Shown here: positions 43,151 through 51,082 of the stretch, piece after piece
Numbering within the stretch: the first letter of the stretch is position 1
Layout of the letters: each line of letters starts with the position of its first letter
Assembly (NCBI GenBank): GCA_946186125.1
Contig: CAMHLZ010000017.1
Location: 1 to 58,929 of the forward strand
Source of the DNA: an uncultured Lachnospira sp.
GTDB lineage: Bacteria; Bacillota; Clostridia; Lachnospirales; Lachnospiraceae
DNA length: 58,929 nucleotides
Direction: 5' to 3'
The notes under the pieces: model-generated
Database searches by the model: none
Told to the model about the DNA's origin: nothing
What the model saw: only the letters and a program-made list of their open reading frames with translations
Position numbers and translations under genes: made by a program

Positions 43151-44200
43151 ATGAAGCCAACAAATTATCATGACCAGATTAATATTGATAATCAGTTGAG
43201 ATTAAGAGAAATTCTAAAGGAGTTGCCGGAATTCTGCAAATTATTCTTTAGAGGAATTGAACCTACTACTTCATCTCGAACAAGACTGGCATATGCATAT
43301 GACCTTACAGTCTTTTTTAATTTTATAAAAGATTCAAATCCTACATATAAAGATATTAATATGAAGAACATCCCAATAACTGTACTTGATAATCTTAAAG
43401 TAACGGATATTGAGGAATATCTTGAATATTTAAAAGTATACTCTAAGAATGAGAGTTTACATACAAATAAAGAAACGGGCATTAAAAGGAAGCTGTCTTC
43501 ATTAAAATCATTTTATAACTATTATTTTATTAACGAACTTATACAGGAAAATCCTGCCGCAAAAGTAAAAGTACCAAAACTCCACGAAAAAGAAATCATA
43601 CGACTTGATCCCAATGAAGTTGCTGAGCTTTTAGATACTGTTGATTCAGGTGAAAAGCTTACAGAAAAGCAAAAGGCTTATCATGAGAAAACAAAAATCC
43701 GTGATCTTGCAATTATGACACTTCTTCTTGGAACAGGAATTCGTGTATCTGAGTGCGTAGGAATTGACATAAATGATATAGATTTTGATAACACAGGAAT
43801 AAAAATCCGTAGAAAAGGCGGCTATGAAACTACTGTGTATTTTGGTGATGAAGTATTGGCAGCATTACTTGATTATTATAGAGAACGGGTTAATACGATT
43901 GCATTCGAAGGACACGAGAATGCCTTTTTCTTATCTATGCAGCGCAAAAGGATGAGTGTACGGAGTGTTGAACAGCTTGTTGGCAAATATTCAAAACTTG
44001 TGACAAAATTAAAACATATTACACCTCATAAGTTGAGAAGCACATACGGAACCAGTCTTTATCGCGAAACAGGTGATATTTATCTTGTCGCTGATGTATT
44101 AGGACACAAAGACGTTAATACAACACGTAAGCACTATGCTGCTCAGGAAGATGAAAGAAAATGGAAAGCCCGAAATGCTGTAAAATTACGTGAAGATTAG
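43151..44200 (+). CDS. Tyrosine recombinase, XerS-like
   Basis: This 349-aa site-specific recombinase has an N-terminal SAM-like DNA-binding domain and a C-terminal catalytic domain: Arg198 in GTGIRVSE, the HKLRSTYG box, LGHKDVNTT and nucleophile Tyr329 (RKHYA). Segments such as IPITVLDNL and RSVEQLVGKYS match XerS, the single recombinase that resolves chromosome dimers in streptococci, more than XerC or XerD. No adjacent phage or transposon genes argue for a mobile-element integrase. GGAG precedes the ATG at 43151. I could not identify a dif site with confidence. Confidence 0.82.
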   Translation: MKPTNYHDQINIDNQLRLREILKELPEFCKLFFRGIEPTTSSRTRLAYAYDLTVFFNFIKDSNPTYKDINMKNIPITVLDNLKVTDIEEYLEYLKVYSKNESLHTNKETGIKRKLSSLKSFYNYYFINELIQENPAAKVKVPKLHEKEIIRLDPNEVAELLDTVDSGEKLTEKQKAYHEKTKIRDLAIMTLLLGTGIRVSECVGIDINDIDFDNTGIKIRRKGGYETTVYFGDEVLAALLDYYRERVNTIAFEGHENAFFLSMQRKRMSVRSVEQLVGKYSKLVTKLKHITPHKLRSTYGTSLYRETGDIYLVADVLGHKDVNTTRKHYAAQEDERKWKARNAVKLRED

Positions 44201-44208
44201 CAGTATAG

Positions 44209-44237
44209 TTGAAATTCTCTGCATTTTCTGATAAAAT
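44209..44237 (+). promoter_or_regulatory. Sigma-A promoter of the SHOCT-like protein gene
   Basis: TTGAAA, 17 bases, then TAAAAT, 33 bases before the ATG at 44271. Confidence 0.7.
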
Positions 44238-44270
44238 TATAATATGTATTGTAATTTGGAGGTAAAAAAT

Positions 44271-44825
44271 ATGGATATGTTTGAAAAAGCAAAAGAAGTA
44301 AGTGGAGAAGTAATTAATTCGGCCAAAAGTTTTGGAAATTCATTATATTCTTCATCAAAAGAGCAAAGTGAAATTGCTAATTTAAATGTTCAGAAGTCTA
44401 TAATTAAAAAACGCTTAAAAGACTCCTATGCTAAGATTGGTGAGAAATATGTTGATTACATTCAAGCCGGTGATGTAAATGATGTATTTAATGTTGAAGA
44501 TATCTTAGAAGATATTAAACCGGATTTGGAAAAACTTGCGGACCTTGATATTCAAATTAATGATAAACAGATAAAAATAAAAGCTGACGAAGAACAAAAA
44601 AATCAAAAGAAGGCTCTTGCTGCTTACGAATATGAAAAGCAAAAATTAGATAAAGCCCTTGAAATGGACATTATTTCAGAAGCAGAATATGATGAGAAAT
44701 TATCAATTGCAAAATTAAAGATGGATAACTATGAACTTCTTCGCAAGGTAAAATTACAATTAGAAATGGGAATAATAAACAAAGACGAATATGATGAAAA
44801 AATAAAAAACATATTAAGTAACTGA
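44271..44825 (+). CDS. Coiled-coil protein with SHOCT-like repeats
   Basis: This 184-aa soluble, highly charged protein begins with an amphipathic segment (MFEKAKEVSGEVINSAKSFG) that may touch membrane, then a long coiled coil (about 35-125). Two SHOCT-like hairpins end the protein: LDKALEMDIISEAEYDEKL and LQLEMGIINKDEYDEKI. SHOCT motifs are small oligomerisation modules at protein ends. The function is unknown. TGGAGG eight bases before the ATG at 44271 decides the start. It has its own promoter and terminator. Confidence 0.72.
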   Translation: MDMFEKAKEVSGEVINSAKSFGNSLYSSSKEQSEIANLNVQKSIIKKRLKDSYAKIGEKYVDYIQAGDVNDVFNVEDILEDIKPDLEKLADLDIQINDKQIKIKADEEQKNQKKALAAYEYEKQKLDKALEMDIISEAEYDEKLSIAKLKMDNYELLRKVKLQLEMGIINKDEYDEKIKNILSN

Positions 44826-44844
44826 AAAGTAGTTGAGAGTGTAA

Positions 44845-44895
44845 AATAAAGTGTGTAAGTTACCGGTAACATAACTTACGCGCTTTATTTTTTTA
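44845..44895 (+). terminator. Strong terminator after the SHOCT-like gene
   Basis: An 18-base stem (AATAAAG.G.GTAAGTTA against TAACTTACGCGCTTTATT, two G-U pairs) has a nine-base loop and a run of seven or more T. Confidence 0.92.
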
Positions 44896-44933
44896 TAAAA
44901 AGATATGAAGAGTTTAAATCATTTTTAAGCCTT

Positions 44934-44980
44934 CACCCAACTATTCGCAAAATCCGTGTTTAACGAATAGTTAGTGGGTG
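44934..44980. other. Additional hairpin between convergent units
   Basis: CACCCAACTATTCG pairs with CGAATAGT and TGGGTG; three bases are bulged on one side and the loop is 16 bases. No T-run follows. The purpose is unknown. Confidence 0.65.
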
Positions 44981-44991
44981 TTATTTTAAAC

Positions 44992-45028
44992 AACAAAGAA
45001 TGAGATCTCTGCCACCTCATTCTTTGTT
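44992..45028. terminator. Terminator of the vWA protein gene
   Basis: AACAAAGAATGAG pairs perfectly with CTCATTCTTTGTT across an 11-base loop. T-rich sequence on the plus side also lets it act bidirectionally. Confidence 0.8.
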
Positions 45029-45034
45029 TCTTTT

Positions 45035-46522
45035 TTACTGTACATATTCAGTTGTTTCCGGCACCTGAGTTTCCGTTTCAGCTTCTGTAGGCTGTATTTC
45101 AACACCACAATATTCTCCAATTACACGTATCATCATATCGTTAAAATATTCACTATTATACTCATTCGGTTCTAATGGTACATCATGTGAATACCCAACA
45201 CCACTATTATCATCCAGAAAGAGGAAAGTTCCACCTGTCATAACAGCAAATGTTCTCAATAATTGCTGTGTATCCTCCATAGCACCACTTGCTGCCACAG
45301 GAATGATTCTGATACCTTTAGAAGAAGCTGTCTCAATCAATTCAGAAAGCTGTTTTACTATGTCATCTGAGTTATGAGGAGGAGCGTCTAATACAAGAAA
45401 CATTAATTTTACGCTACTTTCATCTGACCAGTCATGTTCATTTATTGCATTATTTAACGCAGTATGCACAGCCTCTTCATAATCGCCACCGCCTTCAGCA
45501 TTTTGTTCTCCAACTAAATCTGCTACTTCAGAAGCATTGTCCCTGAAATCAAAGTATTTAACAACGTACTCATCGCCCTCATCTCTATAGAAATTAGCAC
45601 TTGTTCTAATAGACACACCAGCCTCTGATTCGACTCTTTCAATTACATTTTTGATTTCAGCTTTAAGATAATCTAATTCGTCACCCATAGAACCTGTAGT
45701 GTCCACTACATACATTAAATCCATCTTAATATCTTTATCAGATAAATCTGATGTTAATTCAAGTTCATTATTATTATTTGCAAATTCACTGATTTTAAAG
45801 CTTTTAAAAGAACCATCCTGTTGTTCAACCTCAATAATATCAGGTGTAATATTATCATCTTTATGGAAATTATAAAATAAATATGCATCACCATTAACAT
45901 CTGTAGTTGCTTCATATATAAGTTCCTGGTTTGAAAAAAGTCTTACTTTTACATTATTTATTGCCGTACCTTCATTACTTACGTGTACGCGAAAACGACT
46001 ATCCGCAATCAAGTTCCATATATTCATTGTGTCTTTGTCTAATGTCCTCAACCAGTTATCCCAATTTTTAAGATCCCTTATTTCTCCACCTGTAAGCGTA
46101 CCGGCAACTATATCGCCATAACTATTTTCAGCAACTTCTTCATCATATAAAACTTCCGATCCGGTAGAATCTACGGCACCTTCTTCTACGGCCATATCAA
46201 ACTTTTCTGCGAAATGACCGGCTATTGAATCTTTAACATTTTGTTTTTTTTCACCGATAACTCCGTCTTTATACGTCCCTGATTTTTTACTGGTATCCTG
46301 ATTTGTATAATTTCTGTTCCATGGAGCAATTACTAACGTTGCTATGGCTGCACAACATACAACAGTTCCAATTGAACCCGTAATTAAATATTTTTTTGAA
46401 CTTTTCTTCATATTAATTTCCTCCTCTTTTTGTTTTGCCCTAATACAATCAGATGGTAACACATCTTTTGCCTCAGGTATCTTCATATTATTTATATAAT
46501 CCTCCAGTTCTTTTTTGTTCAT
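45035..46522 (-). CDS. Membrane-anchored von Willebrand factor A protein, possible anti-sigma factor
   Basis: The protein is 495 aa. A short cytoplasmic N-terminus (1-43) and one transmembrane helix (about 45-67) place the rest outside. After a low-complexity region comes a carboxypeptidase-regulatory-like beta domain (about 175-245), then a vWA domain (about 265-455). Its metal-dependent adhesion site is DTTGSMG (D274, T276, S278). The tail is Thr/Glu-rich. It lies 16 bases downstream of an ECF sigma factor gene. That position and topology are typical of anti-sigma/sensor proteins, so it may hold the sigma factor at the membrane (inference). Confidence 0.82.
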   Translation of the reverse strand: MNKKELEDYINNMKIPEAKDVLPSDCIRAKQKEEEINMKKSSKKYLITGSIGTVVCCAAIATLVIAPWNRNYTNQDTSKKSGTYKDGVIGEKKQNVKDSIAGHFAEKFDMAVEEGAVDSTGSEVLYDEEVAENSYGDIVAGTLTGGEIRDLKNWDNWLRTLDKDTMNIWNLIADSRFRVHVSNEGTAINNVKVRLFSNQELIYEATTDVNGDAYLFYNFHKDDNITPDIIEVEQQDGSFKSFKISEFANNNNELELTSDLSDKDIKMDLMYVVDTTGSMGDELDYLKAEIKNVIERVESEAGVSIRTSANFYRDEGDEYVVKYFDFRDNASEVADLVGEQNAEGGGDYEEAVHTALNNAINEHDWSDESSVKLMFLVLDAPPHNSDDIVKQLSELIETASSKGIRIIPVAASGAMEDTQQLLRTFAVMTGGTFLFLDDNSGVGYSHDVPLEPNEYNSEYFNDMMIRVIGEYCGVEIQPTEAETETQVPETTEYVQ

Positions 46523-46538
46523 ATAATGCTCCTTCCTG

Positions 46539-47102
46539 CTAACTTAAATATTGTTCCAATTCATTAAGTGCTCTTTGATATTTTTTCTGACACGAAGTTA
46601 ATGATATATCCAGTATTTTTGCAATTTCTTTATGAGAATATCCCATAACACTTTTTAATATGACAATCTGTCTGTTTTCTTCATCTAGCTTCAATAATGC
46701 ATTTTTTATTAATATTGATTTATCCGTATTAGAATTATCATCAATATTACTTACAATTTGTTCATCTGAATATATTTCATTCTTACGCTTTCTTAAAATA
46801 TCAATTGCAGAATTTCTTATTACGGTAAGCATCCAAGTTAAAGCACTTTTATAATCAGTTACGGTATCTGCTTTGTTGTATATAATCACCAACCCATCCT
46901 GCACGGCATCCTGCGCTAAATGATAATCATGCACGACATTATATGCAACTGCAAACATCTGTCTTCCTGATATCTCATAAATATCTACTAAAGCAGCTTT
47001 TCGACCATGTGCAAGTTCTTTTAAAAGTTTACTGCACTGTCTTTTTTCATCATTTTTATCATGTAGTATTTTCAATTGATCCCTCATTTCCGAACGATTC
47101 AT
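46539..47102 (-). CDS. ECF-type RNA polymerase sigma factor
   Basis: This 187-aa sigma-70 family protein lacks region 1 and most of region 3. Region 2 runs from about residue 30 to 95 (YNVVHDYHLAQDAVQDGLVIIY, then LTWMLTVIRNSAIDILRKRK). Region 4 runs from about 130 to 185 (ILKSVMGYSHKEIAKILDIS with LTSCQKKYQRAL). ECF factors respond to envelope signals and usually pair with a downstream anti-sigma factor. The ribosome site is weak (AAAGAA), so an internal start at residue 6 is possible. Its regulon is unknown. Confidence 0.92.
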   Translation of the reverse strand: MNRSEMRDQLKILHDKNDEKRQCSKLLKELAHGRKAALVDIYEISGRQMFAVAYNVVHDYHLAQDAVQDGLVIIYNKADTVTDYKSALTWMLTVIRNSAIDILRKRKNEIYSDEQIVSNIDDNSNTDKSILIKNALLKLDEENRQIVILKSVMGYSHKEIAKILDISLTSCQKKYQRALNELEQYLS

Positions 47103-47234
47103 AAAATAAACGTTCTTTTACAATATTGTAATTAATGTCCGTTCACTAATAAGACGTAATCCAAAACAAAAAATGGACAAAAAATTAAAAATAGATGTAA
47201 ATATTTTTACACCTATTCTTAAAAAAATATTTTA

Positions 47235-48554
47235 TTATAAAATGTCTATATGCTCACCATTTAATGCTTTATTCATGCTCCTTACAGCACAAAACTTTCC
47301 ACACATTGAACAGGTGTCATCATGTTCCGGCTTTCGATCATCCCTGATAGCTTTTGCCGTATCAGAATCAATAGCACATTCCCATTGTGTATCCCAATCA
47401 AGTGTTCTTCTCGCTTCTGCCATTTTGTCATCTATATCCCTTGCTCCCGGTATACCCTTGGCAATATCTGCAGCATGTGCAGCTATTTTACTTGCAATAA
47501 TTCCCTGCTTTACATCGTCAAGATTTGGTAAAGCCAAATGTTCAGCCGGTGTAACATAACATAGAAACGCAGCACCACTCATAGCTGCTATTGCTCCACC
47601 TATCGCTGAAGTAATGTGATCATATCCAGGGGCAATATCTGTAACCAAAGGTCCTAAAACATAAAATGGTGCACCCATACATATAGTCTGCTGGACTTTC
47701 ATATTTGCTGCAATCTGATCCATAGGCATATGTCCCGGTCCCTCAATCATAACCTGAACATCTTTTTCCCATGCACGCTTTGTTAATTCTCCCAATCTGA
47801 CAAGTTCTTCAATCTGACAAACATCTGTAGCATCCGCAAGACATCCCGGACGACACGCATCTCCAAGCGATATGGTAACATCATATTCCCTGCAAATATC
47901 CAATATTTCATCATAATATTCATAGAATGGATTTTCTTGTCCCGTCATGCTCATCCATGCAAATACAAGCGAACCGCCTCTCGATACAATATTCATCTTT
48001 CTTTTATGTTTTCTGATTTGTTCTATAGTCTTACGTGTTATTCCACAATGAAGAGTTACAAAATCAACTCCATCTTCTGCATGAAGTCTTACTACATCAA
48101 TAAAATCCTTTGCAGTGAGTTCCGACAAATCTCTTTGATAATGAATAACACTGTCGTAGACAGGCACTGTACCTATCATAGCAGGACATTCGCTTGTCAG
48201 CTTTTGACGAAATGGCTGTGTATTTCCATGACTTGATAAATCCATTATTGCTTCTGCCCCCATATCTACGGCAGACATAACTTTTTTCATCTCTTCATTA
48301 TAATCTACACAATCCTTTGAAACTCCTAAATTAACATTGATTTTAGTTCGAAGCATTGAACCAATTCCTTCAGGATTAATACATTTATGGTTCTTATTTA
48401 CAGGAATAGCAATTTTTCCACATGCAACCAATTCCATTAGTTTTTCTATCGGCATGGTTTCTTTTTTTGATACTGCCTCCATTTCAGGAGTAACAATTCC
48501 TTTTCTTGCTGCTTCCATTTGTGTACTATAGGTTTTCAAAAATATTTCCTCCAT
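47235..48554 (-). CDS. thiC: Phosphomethylpyrimidine synthase ThiC
   Basis: ThiC rearranges aminoimidazole ribotide to HMP-phosphate, the pyrimidine half of thiamine, by radical SAM chemistry. The C-terminal cluster motif CSMCGKFC (C-x2-C-x4-C) is present, and the body shows the family blocks [24 protein letters not shown] and ATDIAP-type TDIAPGYDH. The length (439 aa) matches the short clostridial form. Its ATG overlaps the thiD stop by one base (TAATG), so the two are coupled. Confidence 0.97.
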   Translation of the reverse strand: MEEIFLKTYSTQMEAARKGIVTPEMEAVSKKETMPIEKLMELVACGKIAIPVNKNHKCINPEGIGSMLRTKINVNLGVSKDCVDYNEEMKKVMSAVDMGAEAIMDLSSHGNTQPFRQKLTSECPAMIGTVPVYDSVIHYQRDLSELTAKDFIDVVRLHAEDGVDFVTLHCGITRKTIEQIRKHKRKMNIVSRGGSLVFAWMSMTGQENPFYEYYDEILDICREYDVTISLGDACRPGCLADATDVCQIEELVRLGELTKRAWEKDVQVMIEGPGHMPMDQIAANMKVQQTICMGAPFYVLGPLVTDIAPGYDHITSAIGGAIAAMSGAAFLCYVTPAEHLALPNLDDVKQGIIASKIAAHAADIAKGIPGARDIDDKMAEARRTLDWDTQWECAIDSDTAKAIRDDRKPEHDDTCSMCGKFCAVRSMNKALNGEHIDIL

Positions 48555-49351
48555 TAATCTGTAAATTCATTTTTTATGGCAAATCCATGATCTATAGGGC
48601 CACTTCCTTTTCCTAAGTCAAGCATCATACTAAGAGCACATGAAACAAATTTTTTTGCTCTTTTTACAGACTCTTCTAATCCATATCCTTTTGCAAGATT
48701 GGCCGCTATAGCTGATGATAACGTACATCCGGTACCATGCGTATTCGGATTATTTATTCTTTCCTCATAATACCAGTTTATCTGACCTTTAAAATACAAT
48801 ATATCATTTGCATTTTTATCATTATGTCCACCTTTTAATAATACGGCACAATTATACTCATCTGCAATCATCTTTGCTGCATTTATCATATCATCATCAT
48901 TTAAAACATTCAAACCGGTAAGTTCTTCTGCTTCGGGAATATTTGGTGTAAGCAAATCTACAACATGAAAAAGTTTTTCTTTAAGAATATTTATGGCATC
49001 CTCATTTATAAGTCTTGCACCACTTGTTGCAACCATTACAGGATCAATTACAATATTATCCGGCCGGTATTCTATTAACTTATCAGCTATTACCTGAATA
49101 AGTTCTTTTTCTGATACCATACCAACCTTGACCGCATTTGGAAAAATATCATTAAAAATACTATCTAGCTGTTTTGCCAAAAAATCCGGCGTTGAATTCA
49201 TAATAGCCGCAACACCTTCTGTATTCTGCGCTGTTAATGCAGTAACTGCGCTCATGGCATATACTCCATTTGCTAACATTGTCTTGATATCAGCCTGTAT
49301 TCCGGCTCCTCCACCAGAATCACTACCGGCTATTGTTAGTGCTGTTCGCAT
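48554..49351 (-). CDS. thiD: Hydroxymethylpyrimidine/phosphomethylpyrimidine kinase ThiD
   Basis: ThiD phosphorylates HMP and HMP-phosphate to HMP-pyrophosphate. It is a ribokinase-fold protein of 265 aa beginning [20 protein letters not shown]. It has [23 protein letters not shown], the anion-hole/catalytic region [18 protein letters not shown] and a normal C-terminus. It is first of the minus-strand thiDC pair. Its Shine-Dalgarno (AAAGGG) is rather distant, about 14 bases. No TPP riboswitch core is visible in the short leader. Confidence 0.96.
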   Translation of the reverse strand: MRTALTIAGSDSGGGAGIQADIKTMLANGVYAMSAVTALTAQNTEGVAAIMNSTPDFLAKQLDSIFNDIFPNAVKVGMVSEKELIQVIADKLIEYRPDNIVIDPVMVATSGARLINEDAINILKEKLFHVVDLLTPNIPEAEELTGLNVLNDDDMINAAKMIADEYNCAVLLKGGHNDKNANDILYFKGQINWYYEERINNPNTHGTGCTLSSAIAANLAKGYGLEESVKRAKKFVSCALSMMLDLGKGSGPIDHGFAIKNEFTD

Positions 49352-49387
49352 AGTAATACCAACGCCCTTTCTTTAAAATACAATATT

Positions 49388-49415
49388 ATTATAATAAATA
49401 TTTGTATAATTACAA
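49388..49415 (-). promoter_or_regulatory. Candidate promoter of thiDC
   Basis: On the minus strand, TTGTAA, 16 bases, then TATAAT, 36 bases before the thiD ATG. Confidence 0.45.
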
Positions 49416-49427
49416 GTATAAATATTA

Positions 49428-49982
49428 TTACACTTTTGTATATTTCACTGATGAGTAGGCACTATAATACTTTTTTCCATCCACTTCTGTATAACACCTT
49501 ACTTTTACATAATCGTAATTAGACTGATCAATTGATGTTCCAACACAAAGAATATTGTCTGTTGAGAGAGCCAAACCATTAACACTCGCATAACATTTAG
49601 CAGCCAGTGATGACGTTCTCTTCCCACCATATTTAAATATTAAAATATCATCACTCCTGATTTATCATTTCCGGTAATTGATGCATTTCAAATACGTTTC
49701 CAGGTTTTGTCATATTTGATAATTCGTATTACTTCCGCTTCATCATTTTCAGATTCATTATTCACACCTTCAACAACATAATAAGCATCATCACCATTAT
49801 AAAATCCACCCCATATATCAAGTTCCATTTCTATCTCTTTTTTAATAAAATCTTAAATTCATCATCATAATATTCAACTTTAAAATTTTTTTGGTCAATA
49901 TCACAACATACCCTCATAAATCCATTTACAGTCTCACAAAGATACGATGTTCTTCTATTGTAATAGAATAGTCGTTTTGGTT
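49428..49982 (-). pseudogene. Remnant of a secreted surface protein
   Basis: Reading the minus strand gives coherent protein fragments broken by stops and a frame change. The first is YYNRRTSYLCETVNGFMRV through FKILLKK to a TAG. Next is MELDIWGGFYNGDDAYYVVEG to KYDKTWKRI, where TGA replaces an expected Gly codon, then NASITGND. A final open stretch (KYGGKRTSSLAAKCYASV to YYSAYSSVKYTKV) resembles an Ig/Fn3-like C-terminus (VKVRCYTEVDGKKYYS). The middle of the gene appears deleted. No intact frame exists across this stretch, so I treat it as decayed. Confidence 0.65.
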
Positions 49983-50066
49983 ATACTACAATGTTATACA
50001 AAAATCAACGATTTATATTTTTCAATTTTTTATAGATGTATAAGGGCACGGGCGTTTACCCTTGCT

Positions 50067-50231
50067 CTAGTATAGTCGTTTTTAAATACACCCACTTTAT
50101 ATTTGCCTATGATTCCATCTGCGGCGTTATCGTCAATCGACGTAGCCACCGCTACGCCTCATTCCTCTGCCTTGCAGAATGAAATCATATCCTAAATATA
50201 AAGTAGGGTTAATTTAAAACGGCTATACTAG
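50067..50231. mobile_element. MITE-like element with long imperfect terminal inverted repeats
   Basis: The 165-base element starts CTAGTATAGTCGTTTT and ends AAAACGGCTATACTAG. About 55 bases at each end are imperfect inverted repeats (CACTTTATATTT...ATGATTCCATCTGC against GCAGAATGAAATCAT...AAATATAAAGTAG). The centre folds on itself (CGTAGC-CACC-GCTACG). The middle is clearly richer in GC than the surroundings. No coding frame is present, so it would need a transposase supplied in trans. A partial copy of the end (TAGTCGTTTT) lies at 49969-49978. Confidence 0.7.
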
Positions 50232-50312
50232 TTCCTATATTTCTATTTCATCAATATGATTTATGATTTTTGAATTCTTCTTTTAGCAAATTTTTCACAT
50301 CACAAAATAGCA

Positions 50313-50531
50313 TCAAAAATTGATTTCTACAACATGAACATATCTGCATGGACAAGTTACTATCGTCCGTTCACCTCTCGGAGTCATCTTAATCTTCGGT
50401 GCTCCTCCGCATTTCGGACATCTAACGCTCGTACTCTTCGTCTGTTCGAGTTCTTTCCAAGCTTTCTTCGCTAACATACTTGGGTTGTCTGATATTCCTT
50501 CTGAATTTTCGTTCATTATCCCTATATCCAT
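50313..50531 (-). CDS. Small zinc-ribbon protein
   Basis: This 72-aa protein has an N-terminal helical, polar half and a C-terminal Cys-rich half (RCPKCGGAPKIKM, then TIVTCPCRYVHV). Two Cys pairs, C-x2-C and C-x-C, could bind zinc as a minimal ribbon. A very good AAGGAGG site before the ATG supports translation. The function is unknown. It could be an RNA/DNA-binding or regulatory protein. It lies 24 bases downstream of the 40-codon peptide gene and may share its transcript. Confidence 0.7.
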   Translation of the reverse strand: MDIGIMNENSEGISDNPSMLAKKAWKELEQTKSTSVRCPKCGGAPKIKMTPRGERTIVTCPCRYVHVVEINF

Positions 50532-50555
50532 AAATTGCCTCCTTCATGAAATCGT

Positions 50556-50678
50556 TCATTGTAACCTATTAACATTTGGTATACCCGATGGATTTATTAA
50601 GACATCTGCCGAAACGTTTATAAACAATATACACAAAAAAATCAAAACTCCCATAAACGCTGACAATATCTTTTTCAT
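50556..50678 (-). CDS. Short peptide gene with signal sequence (40 aa)
   Basis: A minus-strand frame of 40 codons starts MKKILSAFMGVLIFLCILF and ends VNRLQ. It has two N-terminal lysines, a hydrophobic core and a plausible signal-peptidase site after NVSA, which would release a 16-residue peptide (DVLINPSGIPNVNRLQ). GAGGA lies seven to eight bases before the ATG. It may be a real secreted peptide or the left-over 5' end of a lost secreted protein; the neighbouring decayed gene makes the second option plausible. Confidence 0.5.
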   Translation of the reverse strand: MKKILSAFMGVLIFLCILFINVSADVLINPSGIPNVNRLQ

Positions 50679-50761
50679 AAGCACATCCTCAATTCATTAC
50701 CAATAAGCCTACAATTTAATTATAGCATTATTTTCATCAAAATAAAGCTATCAAATTCTAA

Positions 50762-50790
50762 TTGATTATGCTTAATCATAGTGTTAAAAT
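50762..50790 (+). promoter_or_regulatory. Promoter of the thiSGH operon
   Basis: TTGATT, 17 bases, then TAAAAT, 43 bases before thiS. Confidence 0.7.
50763..50778. promoter_or_regulatory. Palindrome within the thiS promoter
   Basis: TGATTA-TGCT-TAATCA is a perfect inverted repeat covering most of the -35 box and half the spacer, a good position for a repressor site. The protein is unknown. Confidence 0.5.
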
Positions 50791-50833
50791 AAGAAAATAC
50801 GGATGAACAGAATATTAGAAAGGATGTAAAGAT

Positions 50834-51028
50834 ATGTTAAAAATCAATGGTGAGCTATCAGATGAATCAGGTAAATCAGTGTCAGATTATCTTAACGAAC
50901 AGGGGTATAATCCCAAACACATAGTCGTTGAAATAAACTATGAAATTATACCAAAAACAAAATATGACGATGTAACATTTAAAGATGATGATGTTGTTGA
51001 AATAATTACATTTATGGGTGGAGGCTGA
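50834..51028 (+). CDS. thiS: Sulfur carrier protein ThiS
   Basis: This ubiquitin-fold carrier of 64 aa ends in GGG, whose terminal carboxylate is converted to a thiocarboxylate that donates sulfur for the thiazole ring. The N-terminal MLKINGE and DDVVEIITFMGGG are typical. AAAGGATG precedes the ATG. The activating enzyme ThiF is not encoded in this operon, so activation must come from elsewhere in the genome. Confidence 0.93.
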   Translation: MLKINGELSDESGKSVSDYLNEQGYNPKHIVVEINYEIIPKTKYDDVTFKDDDVVEIITFMGGG

Positions 51029-51082
51029 TACCATATACCTCACTCAAATATGTTTCTATAAAAGATTGGAGATTATAATTTT

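Noticed and set aside
43151-44200. Prophage or integrative-element integrase
   Set aside because: No attachment repeats, tRNA or phage genes nearby, and the sequence resembles XerS.
44221-44243. dif-like site downstream of the XerS-like gene
   Set aside because: The sequence is better explained as a sigma-A promoter (TTGAAA-17-TAAAAT).
49352-49440. TPP riboswitch before thiDC
   Set aside because: No CTGAGA or matching P2-P4 pattern in the short AT-rich leader.
50485-50706. 73-aa plus-strand frame opposite the small peptide gene
   Set aside because: No Shine-Dalgarno; the minus strand has two good ribosome sites with sensible products.
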